DNA of 35,420 nucleotides, from positions 1-35,420 of IMG/VR virus record IMGVR_UViG_3300037189_009350, one strand, 5' to 3'. Shown one piece after another: positions 7,148 to 14,929 of the stretch. This DNA comes from a virus. The position numbers and the translations under genes were made by a program. A model generated the notes under the pieces. It was not told where the DNA came from. It worked only from the letters and a program-made list of their open reading frames with translations, and ran no database searches. Each line of letters starts with the position of its first letter. Within the stretch, counting starts at the first letter, position 1.

Positions 7148-7468
7148 ATGGCAAAACAAGGCAAAAGAAGAACGTTCTCAATCTGTTTAACAGATATTCC
7201 TAAAGAAAGAATTTTAATTCACGAGAATGGCAAAAAGTATTTGAATTTAGAAAGCTGGGATAATGACGAGCCCGATAAATATGACAACGACTTCTCTGTT
7301 AGAATATCATTAAACAAAGATGAAGTTGAGCGTAAGAAAGCGGGAGAAGAAATCAAAAGCATTTATTTAGGCAATGGTAGAATTTGGGAGCCGGTAAATA
7401 AAATGCACGAAGCTACTCCAGAAGAAGTTGCTCAAATGGAAGAAGATGATTCGGATTTACCATACTGA
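7148..7468 (+). CDS. Hypothetical phage protein with SSB-like acidic tip
   Basis: 106 residues. The N-terminus is basic (KQGKRRTF). The middle looks strand-rich, for example KKYLNLESW, SVRISL and EEIKSIYLGNGRIWEPV. The last residues, EEDDSDLPY, resemble the DDD-I-P-F tip of SSB proteins. It could be a small single-stranded DNA or replication accessory protein, but no OB-fold signature is certain. It is the last gene before a promoter-bearing gap. Confidence 0.7.
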   Translation: MAKQGKRRTFSICLTDIPKERILIHENGKKYLNLESWDNDEPDKYDNDFSVRISLNKDEVERKKAGEEIKSIYLGNGRIWEPVNKMHEATPEEVAQMEEDDSDLPY

Positions 7469-7513
7469 TGTAAATTTATAACATTTGCAAAATAAACTAA
7501 AAAAAGTTTGTTA

Positions 7514-7550
7514 TAAATTTGCACCAAAAGAATTAAATGTTATATATTTG
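7514..7550 (+). promoter_or_regulatory. Tandem TAnnTTTG promoters before the HTH/recombination operon
   Basis: TAAATTTG (7514-7521) and TATATTTG (7543-7550). The TTG at 7519-7521, which is the end of the first box, lies 21 bases before the second box, giving a well-spaced promoter for the gene at 7574. The surrounding AATGTTATATATTTG-CACAA sequence recurs at 34830-34850, suggesting a shared regulator. Confidence 0.6.
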
Positions 7551-7573
7551 ACACAACTTAAAAATCAAATATT

Positions 7574-7801
7574 ATGGCAGAAAATGTAAGGCGAGAAGTC
7601 TATTTGGATATAGACAACACGATGAAAATTATTAGAAGTCGAGGTCGCAAGATTTCGGTAAAGGAAACTGCAAATGAGTTAGGATATTCCACAGTAGGAA
7701 TGATGAACTTACGCAAGAAAGCACCAAAGCAGATTGAGGCTTTATATTGGTATTTAAAAGACAATATGTTGACTTTTGAGGATTTGGTAAAAGAACGATA
7801 A
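7574..7801 (+). CDS. Small helix-turn-helix protein, possible phage transcription regulator
   Basis: 75 residues. Residues 25-62 hold a helix-turn-helix type pattern, VKETANELGYSTVGMMNLRKK, in which Glu-Leu-Gly-Tyr-Ser spans the turn, followed by a helical region. The N-terminus is basic. It is the first gene behind a strong promoter and precedes the recombination genes, as a Cro-like or autoregulatory switch protein might. The palindrome-like sequences near its promoter could be its targets. Assignment of a DNA-binding role is reasonable; the specific function is inferred. Confidence 0.65.
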   Translation: MAENVRREVYLDIDNTMKIIRSRGRKISVKETANELGYSTVGMMNLRKKAPKQIEALYWYLKDNMLTFEDLVKER

Positions 7802-7829
7802 TAAGTAAAAACAAAAAACAGCAAAAAAA

Positions 7830-9176
7830 ATGAGTGCAGAAACACAAGTAGAAGTATTTGGAACAAAAGAAGTTTCAGTAAAAGAGTTCATGGGTTCAAG
7901 CGATAAAAGTTTAGTGCTTTTATCTGACTATGAGAAAGCCAAAGAAAATTTGGAGCAATTAAAAGACAAGCATCAATCAAGGGTTGAAGAACTTGTAAGT
8001 ATTGAAAAGCTTTCTCCAGAGGAAAACAAAGAATTAAATAGTATTCGTGCTGAACTTAGAGAGCCGAGATACTTAATTCAGAACATTGAGAAAAACAACA
8101 TTTCAGTATTTGAGGCTTACAAAAAAACAGACAAGGCAAATTTAAAAGGCTTGATTGAAATTAATGTTGATTTGGAGGATAAGGCTACCGAGAAACTTCA
8201 AGCAGAGGACAAGCGTAAAAAAGAGGAAAAGGAAGCGGAAGCAAAGGCAGATGAATTGCGTATTGCCAAAATTAAAAATGTTATTGATACTATTGAAACT
8301 TATTGCTATGAAGTAATTCAGAAAATGACTTTTGAAAACCTTGAAATTTCTACGGCTTTAGTTGAAAAAAGTTTAAATGAAGAATATGATTTTGAGGAAT
8401 TTTATTTGCTTTTAGACCAAGTAAAAGAGCGAGTAGTAAAACAGTTACTTGAAAAAACAAATGACATTACTCAAAGGGAAAATCAAAGATTGGAAAATGA
8501 GGCAATGAAAATAGAGATTTTTGAAGTTCGTTTGAATCGTTTGAAAGAAGTTGGATATTTTGCGGATGGTTTAGGAAATTTTGTTCATCCTGATTTTTCT
8601 ACATTTTTGGAAAAAGATGGTGTTTATAATTGCACTTCCGAAGTGTTTGAAAAAATATTGTCAGATACTAAATTAGCTTTAGGGCAAATTGAACAAGCTA
8701 AGCGTGATGCTGAACTTAAAAAGCAAAAAGACCAGCAGTTTGAAATTCGTAAAAATAGACTTGCTGAAATTGGATTTATTTACAACGGAGGAATGTATTT
8801 TTATTTTAAACTTGAAGGCAACACCACAAATGTTTCTGATGCTACCATAGAAGCAATTTTAATTCAGGAAGCGGATGTTATAAATTTTGAGCAAAGATTA
8901 TCTAATGCAAAGTTATTGATTGCTGATATTAAAAAGCAAAAAGCAATTGATTTAAAATTAGCCGAAGAAGATGCTGAACGTTTAAAAAAGGAAAACAAAG
9001 CAAGAGTAAAGCGTTTGGCAAAAGACAAAGAAATAATTGCAAAATCATTTGAGGTTTACTTTGCAGACTTGCATTTGGAAACGGAAAACCAAGAAACAAA
9101 GGATTTTATTTCTTTTGCTAATTTACAAATTGAAGAACTAAAATCAGATTTACTAACTAAATTAAACGAATTGTAA
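7830..9176 (+). CDS. Coiled-coil protein upstream of RecT (recombination-associated)
   Basis: 448 residues. The first half is highly charged and helical with long coiled coils (KRKKEEKEAEAKADELRIAKI). The second half contains two related units, RLNRLKEVGYFADGLGNFVH and RKNRLAEIGFIYNGGMYFYF, each followed by a linker and a charged helix, so an internal duplication. It stops one base before the RecT-like gene and is probably co-translated with it. Coiled-coil proteins often sit next to RecT-type annealing proteins in phages, but no nuclease motif is visible here. Exact function unknown. Confidence 0.7.
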   Translation: MSAETQVEVFGTKEVSVKEFMGSSDKSLVLLSDYEKAKENLEQLKDKHQSRVEELVSIEKLSPEENKELNSIRAELREPRYLIQNIEKNNISVFEAYKKTDKANLKGLIEINVDLEDKATEKLQAEDKRKKEEKEAEAKADELRIAKIKNVIDTIETYCYEVIQKMTFENLEISTALVEKSLNEEYDFEEFYLLLDQVKERVVKQLLEKTNDITQRENQRLENEAMKIEIFEVRLNRLKEVGYFADGLGNFVHPDFSTFLEKDGVYNCTSEVFEKILSDTKLALGQIEQAKRDAELKKQKDQQFEIRKNRLAEIGFIYNGGMYFYFKLEGNTTNVSDATIEAILIQEADVINFEQRLSNAKLLIADIKKQKAIDLKLAEEDAERLKKENKARVKRLAKDKEIIAKSFEVYFADLHLETENQETKDFISFANLQIEELKSDLLTKLNEL

Positions 9177-9177
9177 G

Positions 9178-9900
9178 ATGTCAAATATAGTAAAAACAGA
9201 TACCTCAATTTTTAGCACAATAGCGTCATTTGAAGATGGTCAAAGAATTGCAAAAGGATTATGTAGTTCGGATTTAGTTCCACAAGCATACAAGGGTAAT
9301 ATTCCAAACACAATGATTGCTTTGGAAATGGCAACACGTATTGGGGTAAGTCCATTTATGGTTATGCAAAACCTTGATATTATTCAAGGGAAACCAAGTT
9401 GGAGAAGTTCATTCATTATTGCAGCTTTAAACTCTTGCGGTAGATTTAAACCATTAAAATTTGAGTTTGTTGGTACAGATGTAAACGCAGATACTTATGG
9501 TTGTCGTGCTTATACAGATGATTTTGATGGCAATAGAATTACTGGTCCATTAGTAACTTGGTTAATGGTAAAAACAGAAGGTTGGTTAAGCAAGACTGGT
9601 TCAAAATGGAAAACAATGCCAGAGTTAATGTTTCAATATAGAGCGGCATCATTCTTTGGTAGATTATATGCTCCAGACATTCTTAATGGAATGCAGTCAG
9701 TAGAAGAAGTAAAAGATGTATTTTCTACTATTGATACAGATTATGAAGATGTATCAAAACACGAGAAAGTTGTAGAGTTATTTAAAGAGTTGGAAGATAA
9801 AATAGATGGTTCTACAGCAATGTTTATTCAATCTGTAATTGATAATAAAAAAAGTGCTGAATACGACAAAGTAATTTACCAACTTAATAAATTGAAATAA
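9178..9900 (+). CDS. RecT-like single-strand annealing protein
   Basis: 240 residues. The sequence pattern fits RecT-family annealing proteins: ALEMATRIGVSPFMVMQNL, then QGKPSWRSSFIIAALN, then a strand-rich core and ELMFQYRAASFFGRLYAPD. These match the family's helix, GKP-W-S loop and final helix in order. RecT-type proteins coat single strands left by an exonuclease and anneal them, giving phage recombination. The PD-(D/E)XK exonuclease partner lies about 250 bases downstream, separated by a broken small gene. It is shorter than RecT of E. coli prophage Rac (about 270). Confidence 0.85.
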   Translation: MSNIVKTDTSIFSTIASFEDGQRIAKGLCSSDLVPQAYKGNIPNTMIALEMATRIGVSPFMVMQNLDIIQGKPSWRSSFIIAALNSCGRFKPLKFEFVGTDVNADTYGCRAYTDDFDGNRITGPLVTWLMVKTEGWLSKTGSKWKTMPELMFQYRAASFFGRLYAPDILNGMQSVEEVKDVFSTIDTDYEDVSKHEKVVELFKELEDKIDGSTAMFIQSVIDNKKSAEYDKVIYQLNKLK

Positions 9901-10145
9901 TGGATATAATTTTAAAAACAAGATAGGTTAATATAACTAATTCAAGAATAAATGGATGCATTGATGTAAGCTTAATTGATGTTGATAAATCAGACATACT
10001 TGAAAAATTTACAGACAAAGAAGTTCTTGATACTTTTGATACACATACAATTTGCAAACATTTTGACCATTCAGAATTACTTGATGAAATGAATATTGAT
10101 GTTATTAAAGAATATTTAAAAATTAACGAAGAAACAGAGCTTTAA
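9900..10145 (+). pseudogene. Small gene interrupted by an amber codon at position 9
   Basis: Starting at the ATG overlapping the RecT stop (9900), the frame reads eight codons, then TAG (9924-9926), and then stays open for 72 more codons to TAA at 10143-10145, just before the exonuclease gene. The post-stop peptide (RINGCIDVSLIDVDKSDILE...) looks like a real acidic protein with no good alternative start. TAG serves as a stop elsewhere (for example 860 and 19670), so recoding is unlikely. The simplest view is a recent nonsense mutation in an 81-residue gene; readthrough or a sequencing error would also explain it. Confidence 0.65.
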
Positions 10146-10146
10146 T

Positions 10147-10884
10147 ATGAACAACAAAGCAAATAGGGTAGCAAGGTTTACATCAAGTAAGATTTCAGCT
10201 TTAATGGTTGATGGGAAAGGTCAGTATGGTTTTGGTGCAGGAGCTATCACCTACATTAATCAGAAGTTAATGGAGCTTGAATTGGGTAGAGGAATATCAC
10301 TTCCTGTAAACAAGTGGGAAATGAATTGGGGTCATCTCTGGGAAGTTTGGGTTCATTGGCAGTTGGGTAATGATTATGAATTAGTAATTGACAAAACAAC
10401 TATTAATCCTAAAATGGAGTGGCATAGTGGTTCGGAAGATTTTCAAGTTAAAATTGAAGGAGGTTGTATTTCGGAATTGAAGTGTTACCAAATGGAAAAT
10501 CACTACAAATATTCAAAGTGCCTAAAGAAACAAGATATTGAATTGTTCAAAAAAGAATTTCCAGCTGAATTTTGGCAAATTATATCGAACAGTCTTATTC
10601 ACAACACAAAGTTTGGAGAAGCTATTGCATTTATGCCTACGGAAGAAAACTTAATTGAAATGCGAAAATTAGTTGAAGAAACTGACTACATAGAAAAGCA
10701 TATTAAAGATGATCCGTTCAAGTATAAATTTGTTGTTGATAGAGATTTATGGGATTTACCATTTATTCCAAGTCATTCAGATTTTCCAAGTATGACCAAG
10801 TTTAGATTTGAAGTTCCTCTTAATGATAAGATTAAACTCATAGAGCGTTTGAATAAGGCAAACAAACTTTTAAACGAAATGTAA
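10147..10884 (+). CDS. YqaJ/lambda-Exo-like PD-(D/E)XK exonuclease
   Basis: 245 residues. The catalytic site is GCISELKC, where Glu-x-Lys in SELK matches the (D/E)XK of phage alkaline exonucleases; upstream there is SGSEDF as the probable acidic residue of the same site. An opening segment with TSSKISALM and GAGAITYINQKLMEL matches the N-terminal helices of YqaJ-like recombinases, and a Gln-rich segment after the motif (EFWQIISNSLI) is also typical. The enzyme would resect DNA 5' to 3' and pass the single strand to the RecT-like protein. Starts one base after the broken small gene. Confidence 0.8.
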   Translation: MNNKANRVARFTSSKISALMVDGKGQYGFGAGAITYINQKLMELELGRGISLPVNKWEMNWGHLWEVWVHWQLGNDYELVIDKTTINPKMEWHSGSEDFQVKIEGGCISELKCYQMENHYKYSKCLKKQDIELFKKEFPAEFWQIISNSLIHNTKFGEAIAFMPTEENLIEMRKLVEETDYIEKHIKDDPFKYKFVVDRDLWDLPFIPSHSDFPSMTKFRFEVPLNDKIKLIERLNKANKLLNEM

Positions 10885-10886
10885 TT

Positions 10887-11258
10887 ATGGAAAAAGAAAT
10901 TCAATCAAAAGAAGAAGCTATTGAAAGTGTAATGTATGGAAACAAACACGATTTTAATAAAATATTTAGTTTTGCTGAAATATGGATTAAAAATCAATTT
11001 AAGTGGTTTAGTGCTGATGATTTAAAAGAAGCATATTATTTAGCTGGAAATTTACCTCCGCAACAACCAAATGTATTTGGAGCAGTATTCAGTAATCTTG
11101 CAAAATCAAAACTTATATTTCATTTTGGATTTACAAAGTCAAAGCATAAAATTGCTCATGGACGAGATTTAAAAACTTGGATTTCTTTGGAATATAAAAT
11201 GCGACAAGCTAACAACGCAAGTAACAAGTCAACAACAAAAATAGAATTTCCAGAATAA
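10887..11258 (+). CDS. Winged-helix-like hypothetical phage protein
   Basis: 123 residues. The second half, NVFGAVFSNLAKSKLIFHFG followed by KSKHKIAHGRDLKTW, resembles small phage proteins where a winged-helix fold reads DNA: a helix with W/F-GAVF, a turn with a Lys, and a hairpin of basic residues. The N-terminus is acidic helical. It closes the early operon and is followed by a strong terminator. DNA binding is plausible, the exact role unknown. Confidence 0.65.
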   Translation: MEKEIQSKEEAIESVMYGNKHDFNKIFSFAEIWIKNQFKWFSADDLKEAYYLAGNLPPQQPNVFGAVFSNLAKSKLIFHFGFTKSKHKIAHGRDLKTWISLEYKMRQANNASNKSTTKIEFPE

Positions 11259-11278
11259 TATCGTTTAATTAAGTAGTG

Positions 11279-11320
11279 AAAAATCCATTCCCGATAAAAA
11301 GGAGAAATGGATTTTTTTTT
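11279..11320 (+). terminator. Rho-independent terminator ending the early operon
   Basis: AAAAATCCATT (11279-11289) and AATGGATTTTT (11306-11316) are 11-base perfect arms around a 16-base loop, running into a T run that ends at 11320. It closes the early operon. Confidence 0.85.
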
Positions 11321-11360
11321 GAAAATATTTTAAAAAAATAGTTTGTATTATAAAAATATA

Positions 11361-11368
11361 TATATTTG
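11361..11368 (+). promoter_or_regulatory. Candidate late promoter
   Basis: TATATTTG fits the Bacteroidota -7 box. The nearest TTG (11343-11345) is only 15 bases upstream, shorter than usual, so the -33 element is weak, as would fit a promoter needing an activator. The predicted start is near 11375, between the early terminator and the late head genes. Confidence 0.5.
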
Positions 11369-11386
11369 TATCGAATTAAACGTTTA

Positions 11387-11400
11387 TTGTTGTGAAACAA
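11387..11400 (+). other. Small GNRA-type hairpin in the late leader
   Basis: TTGTT (11387-11391) and AACAA (11396-11400) enclose a GTGA tetraloop, which is a GNRA loop. The stem is only five AT-rich pairs. It is the first of two hairpins in the leader. Confidence 0.45.
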
Positions 11401-11428
11401 AGAATGATTTTATTGGGTAAAAATTTAC

Positions 11429-11467
11429 AAAATTGTGTTTCTGCATAAGGCGGAAACACAATTTTTT
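11429..11467 (+). terminator. Strong leader hairpin with T run, terminator/attenuator before late genes
   Basis: AAAATTGTGTTTC (11429-11441) and GAAACACAATTTT (11453-11465) form a perfect 13-bp stem with an 11-base loop, followed by T to 11467. It lies between the late promoter candidate and the protease start at 11489, so it would end transcripts unless antiterminated. Confidence 0.8.
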
Positions 11468-11488
11468 GTTTAAAAACCAAGTCAAAAT

Positions 11489-12736
11489 ATGAATTTCGCA
11501 TTAGCAAGAGAAGTATATGGTATAGGAACGTGGAGTATAGATTCTAAATCTTTACCTGCAATGCTTCAAATATTAGCAAATTCAAAAAATGGTCAAACAT
11601 TAGAGTTGCCAGAAGTAAAGTATAATTCGATTTCCGTTCTTAAATTTAAAAGTGATGATTTAGATGATGCTGAGGACTATGTAGAAGAAGAATATGAGCC
11701 AACAAGTGATGATATTCAAGGTATTGCAATAATAAACTTGAATGGAGTTATTACAGTTGATGGAGGAATGTCAAGCTATGGAATGACTGACTTATCAGAA
11801 ATGATGTTGAGTTTAAGTAAAAATGATAATATCAAAGGATTTATTGTTTATGCTAATTCTGGAGGAGGTTCTACAAGCGCTGTTGAAATAATGACTGATG
11901 CGATTACCGAAGTAAGAAAGACAAAGCCAGTTTACGGTTTGGTTAAAAAAGGAGGAATGGCTTGTAGTGCTTGTTTTGCAATCTTATCATCTTGCGAAGA
12001 AATTTATTCTGAAAATGAAATGAGCATTGTTGGAAGTTGTGGTACAATGATTCAGTTTGAAGGTAGAGCAGCTAATACTGAGGATGGAGAAGGAGAGAAA
12101 TATATTAGACTTTATGCAAGTAAGTCTACTAAAAAGAATGAAGAAGTCGAAGAAGCGTTAAACAACAACAACTATAAAGTAATTACTGATAAACTGTTAA
12201 ATCCTATAAACGAAAGATTTTTAAGTGTAATTGAAGGTAACAGACCAGTATTAAAAGGAACAGATTTTGATGACGGTCACACCGAATTTGCAAAAGATTC
12301 AATTGGAAAATTTGTAGATGGAATTGCAAGTAAGTCAGAAGTAATAAAAAAAGTAGTAAATAAAACTAGAACAAATAATATAAATACTAATCCAAATTCT
12401 AATTCAAAAATGAACAGAACAGAATTAAATCAAGCGCATCCAGAACTGGTACAAAGTATCATTCAAGAGGGTGTTACTGCCGAAAGAGAGCGAGTAGCTT
12501 CTTGGGAGGCATACAGAGAAGCAGATAGTAAAGCTGTTTCTGAAGGAATTGCTAGTGGTAATGAAATATCAAAAGCACAATCACACGCTTTTTTAGTTGC
12601 AATGGCTAACAAAGGAAAAGTCGATGCTTTAAAATCAGACAATCCAGCAGAAATTGTAACTCCACAAACTACTACTGTTGCAAATGCAGATGTAAAAAAC
12701 ACTGAAGCCGAAGCGGCTTTTGACTTTAAACTTTAA
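11489..12736 (+). CDS. Head maturation protease (S49 family) with scaffold-like C-terminus
   Basis: 415 residues. Residues 76-290 are an S49/SppA-like serine protease: GIAIINLNGVIT, then YANSGGGSTSAVEIMTDAI, then GGMACSACFAILSSCEEI with the probable nucleophile Ser160; a catalytic Lys is likely in the 206-216 segment (LYASKSTKK). The C-terminal 108 residues are charged and Ala/Glu-rich, resembling a scaffold. An in-frame ATG at 12410 (residue 308, MNRTELNQ) could give a free scaffold, as lambda C and Nu3. Such proteases trim the scaffold after capsid assembly. It is the first late gene, preceding the decoration protein and capsid as in lambda. Confidence 0.88.
   Translation: MNFALAREVYGIGTWSIDSKSLPAMLQILANSKNGQTLELPEVKYNSISVLKFKSDDLDDAEDYVEEEYEPTSDDIQGIAIINLNGVITVDGGMSSYGMTDLSEMMLSLSKNDNIKGFIVYANSGGGSTSAVEIMTDAITEVRKTKPVYGLVKKGGMACSACFAILSSCEEIYSENEMSIVGSCGTMIQFEGRAANTEDGEGEKYIRLYASKSTKKNEEVEEALNNNNYKVITDKLLNPINERFLSVIEGNRPVLKGTDFDDGHTEFAKDSIGKFVDGIASKSEVIKKVVNKTRTNNINTNPNSNSKMNRTELNQAHPELVQSIIQEGVTAERERVASWEAYREADSKAVSEGIASGNEISKAQSHAFLVAMANKGKVDALKSDNPAEIVTPQTTTVANADVKNTEAEAAFDFKL
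12410..12736 (+). CDS. Possible internally initiated scaffold protein
   Basis: Same frame as the protease, from the ATG at 12410, giving 108 residues. The region is helical and charged (TAERERVASWEAYREADS) and typical of scaffolds. No strong ribosome-binding site is visible, but such sites are generally absent in this phage. Comparison with lambda C/Nu3 makes it plausible; there is no direct evidence. Confidence 0.35.
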   Translation: MNRTELNQAHPELVQSIIQEGVTAERERVASWEAYREADSKAVSEGIASGNEISKAQSHAFLVAMANKGKVDALKSDNPAEIVTPQTTTVANADVKNTEAEAAFDFKL

Positions 12737-12747
12737 ATTTTAAAAAG

Positions 12748-13518
12748 ATGCCAATATACGCAATACAACGTAACGCTGATAGAAATCAATCAACTGTTGA
12801 TTTCACATCGCAAAATATCTTTACTTATGGTAATAGATATGCTACTGGAGTTTTTATTAACAATATCGGAGAAACGCTAGAAGCGCAAGATGGTATTTTA
12901 GTAGTAAGAAACTCTGGAACATTTGAAACTGCAACTGCGGTTTTCGGAACTGCATTAACTGCTGGTCAAACAATGATTATTGCAGGTTTAACTTATACTT
13001 CTACAAGTGCAACAAGTGCTGTTGAATTAGCTGCTGCATTTGCAAATTTAGCTGTAGGAGCTACAACTGGAGCTGGTACTGCAACTGGAACTTATTCTGG
13101 TGCTTTAACTGGTTATGCAACTGGTCCAGCAACTACTTCTAATTTAGATACTGTAGTGTTTACGGCTTCTACTGTTGGAAACAAAACAAATTTATCTGCA
13201 ACCGGAACTGGTACAACTCCAACTTTTACAATTATTGGTGGTACTTCTGGAGTAGATGAAGGATTTAGTCCAGCTACTTCTGCTACTTTGGCTAATGTAA
13301 TTGGAATCCTTAAAATTGAAGGAATCAATACAATGGCTGATGCAGCAAGTTTAAAAGCAAATTATTGCATCTCTGGAGATATTGATGCAGGAATGTTGAT
13401 TTTACCAGCAGGAGTTACGCTTGATACCATTGTAGGTAGCAAAGCATTAAAAGATATATTAACCGCACAAGGTTTCGTTTTAAATAACGTAACTGAATTG
13501 TCTAAATTTGATAACTAA
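12748..13518 (+). CDS. Head decoration protein (lambda gpD-like) with an inserted domain
   Basis: 256 residues, about twice the size of gpD. Residues 30-60 and 172-256 read as two halves of a gpD-like fold, the second half being ANVIGILKIEGI, LILPAGVTL and a helix ending at the C-terminus. Between them about 62-171 is a Thr/Ala/Gly-rich, strand-like insertion (TAGQTMIIAGLTYTSTSATS then SNLDTVVFTAS, NKTNLSATGT). gpD trimers stabilise the expanded capsid, and extra domains there project outwards, so the insert may decorate the virion surface. The gene follows the protease by 11 bases and precedes the capsid gene by two bases, matching the lambda order. Confidence 0.7.
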   Translation: MPIYAIQRNADRNQSTVDFTSQNIFTYGNRYATGVFINNIGETLEAQDGILVVRNSGTFETATAVFGTALTAGQTMIIAGLTYTSTSATSAVELAAAFANLAVGATTGAGTATGTYSGALTGYATGPATTSNLDTVVFTASTVGNKTNLSATGTGTTPTFTIIGGTSGVDEGFSPATSATLANVIGILKIEGINTMADAASLKANYCISGDIDAGMLILPAGVTLDTIVGSKALKDILTAQGFVLNNVTELSKFDN

Positions 13519-13520
13519 AA

Positions 13521-14606
13521 ATGGCACTATCAATTCAAGAACATAGTAGATTACTTACTCACAAAGTTGTAGGTAAATTTGAGGAAATGATTCCAGTAAG
13601 AACTGGTTTCGCTGGTTGGTTTCCAGAAGAAACTACACCATCTCTTTTAGTAGATGTAGAAGTACAACGTGATAACGATTTAATCGCTGTAGATGTTGTT
13701 CGTTTTACTGAAGGAAACAAAAACAAATCTTCTCGTTTTACGGAGCACGTTTATCAACCTCCTTACTTTAAAGAGGATTATGATTTCCAAAGAGATCAAG
13801 TTTACATGAACACTATTGCATTAGGAGTAGGTTTAGAAAACTCAAATGTTAACCGATTAATTGCTGAAAGTGCAGTTAAAGGTGTTTCAAAAAATAGAGA
13901 TAAAATTATCCGTTCAATTCGTAAGCAACAAGCAGATGTATTGCAAACTGGAATTGTATCTTTAGTAAACGGAGATAACATTGATTTCAGAAGAAAAGCT
14001 ACATCAATGGTAAATGTTTCTACAGGTGGAAATTATTGGTCAGTTGCTGCTTCTGCTACACCAATGACTGATATTCGTAAAGGAATGGACTTTTTACGTG
14101 ATGTAGGTAATTCTGGTGGTTCTTCTGTAAACGTTGTAATGCGTTCACAAGCGTATGAAGCACTTATTAATTCTGCCGAAGTAAAATCACAAGGAGTAAA
14201 TACTCTTATCAGACGAGTTGATATTGGTATGCCACAATTTTCAGAATCAACTGGATTCTCATTTAAAGGTCAAATTGATGGTGGAGATTTTGCTGTAAAC
14301 TTATGGACTTACAACGAAAAGTACACAGATGCAAATGGTGCTACACAGTATTATTTAGCAAATAACTTAGTAGTTATGATGCCAGATGATTTTCAAGGTA
14401 AAACAGTATTTGGCGGATTGCCAACATTGAATGAAACTACTGTTGCTGGTGTTACTACTGCTATTCCTGGAATTGTAGAAGCTAACTTCTTAATTCGTGC
14501 TTACAGCGATAAGAAAACAATGTCTAGTACATTAGAACTTACTTCTGCACCATTAGTAGTTCCATTTACAATTGACAAGATTTACACAATGCAAGTATTT
14601 GCATAA
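13521..14606 (+). CDS. Major capsid protein (lambda gpE-like)
   Basis: 361 residues. It fits the lambda gpE (phage capsid E) family in length and order: an N-terminal region with RTGFAGWFPEETT, then YQPPYFKEDYDFQ, where proline-rich loops occur, then a helical region with RLIAESAVKGVSKNRDKI and a late MPDDFQGKTVFGGLP. It forms the icosahedral shell. It sits immediately after the decoration gene. Codon use is like its neighbours. Confidence 0.9.
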   Translation: MALSIQEHSRLLTHKVVGKFEEMIPVRTGFAGWFPEETTPSLLVDVEVQRDNDLIAVDVVRFTEGNKNKSSRFTEHVYQPPYFKEDYDFQRDQVYMNTIALGVGLENSNVNRLIAESAVKGVSKNRDKIIRSIRKQQADVLQTGIVSLVNGDNIDFRRKATSMVNVSTGGNYWSVAASATPMTDIRKGMDFLRDVGNSGGSSVNVVMRSQAYEALINSAEVKSQGVNTLIRRVDIGMPQFSESTGFSFKGQIDGGDFAVNLWTYNEKYTDANGATQYYLANNLVVMMPDDFQGKTVFGGLPTLNETTVAGVTTAIPGIVEANFLIRAYSDKKTMSSTLELTSAPLVVPFTIDKIYTMQVFA

Positions 14607-14624
14607 TCTTAAATAAAAGAATTT

Positions 14625-14927
14625 ATGGCAAAGTATGAAGTAATAACAATTGCAATTTCTACAAAAAATAATAGAATAGCAAAGTTTGGAGAAACTGTAG
14701 ACGATTCAGAATTAACTATAAATGCAAATGCTTTAGTTGAAGCTGGTTGTTTAAAGTTAATTGAAGCTGATAAAGTTGCAGAAAAAACAATTAATAAAGA
14801 AACTGATTTAGAAGTTGTTACTGAAGTAGCAGTTGATGAAACTGTTGTTGAAGATGCTCCAGCTACAGAAGAAGTTGCTGAGGTAAAAAAAGCTAAAACT
14901 GCTGCTGAAAAAGCAAGTAAAAAATAA
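14625..14927 (+). CDS. Small head-associated hypothetical protein
   Basis: 100 residues. The first 50 look folded, with KYEVITIAISTK and ALVEAGCLKLIEADKV. The last 45 are an acidic then basic Ala/Glu/Lys/Val-rich tail, probably disordered. Its position directly after the capsid gene is where lambda has gpFI, and where head completion factors are common, but there is no sequence match I recognise. Confidence 0.65.
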   Translation: MAKYEVITIAISTKNNRIAKFGETVDDSELTINANALVEAGCLKLIEADKVAEKTINKETDLEVVTEVAVDETVVEDAPATEEVAEVKKAKTAAEKASKK

Positions 14928-14929
14928 TA

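Noticed and set aside
9900-10145. Reassignment of TAG to an amino acid, as in some Bacteroidota phages
   Set aside because: TAG ends the integrase (860), the chaperone (19670) and the spike gene (31090), so it functions as a stop here.
12463-12702. Minus-strand ORF inside the protease gene
   Set aside because: It is the antisense shadow of the real gene with no promoter and no recognisable product.
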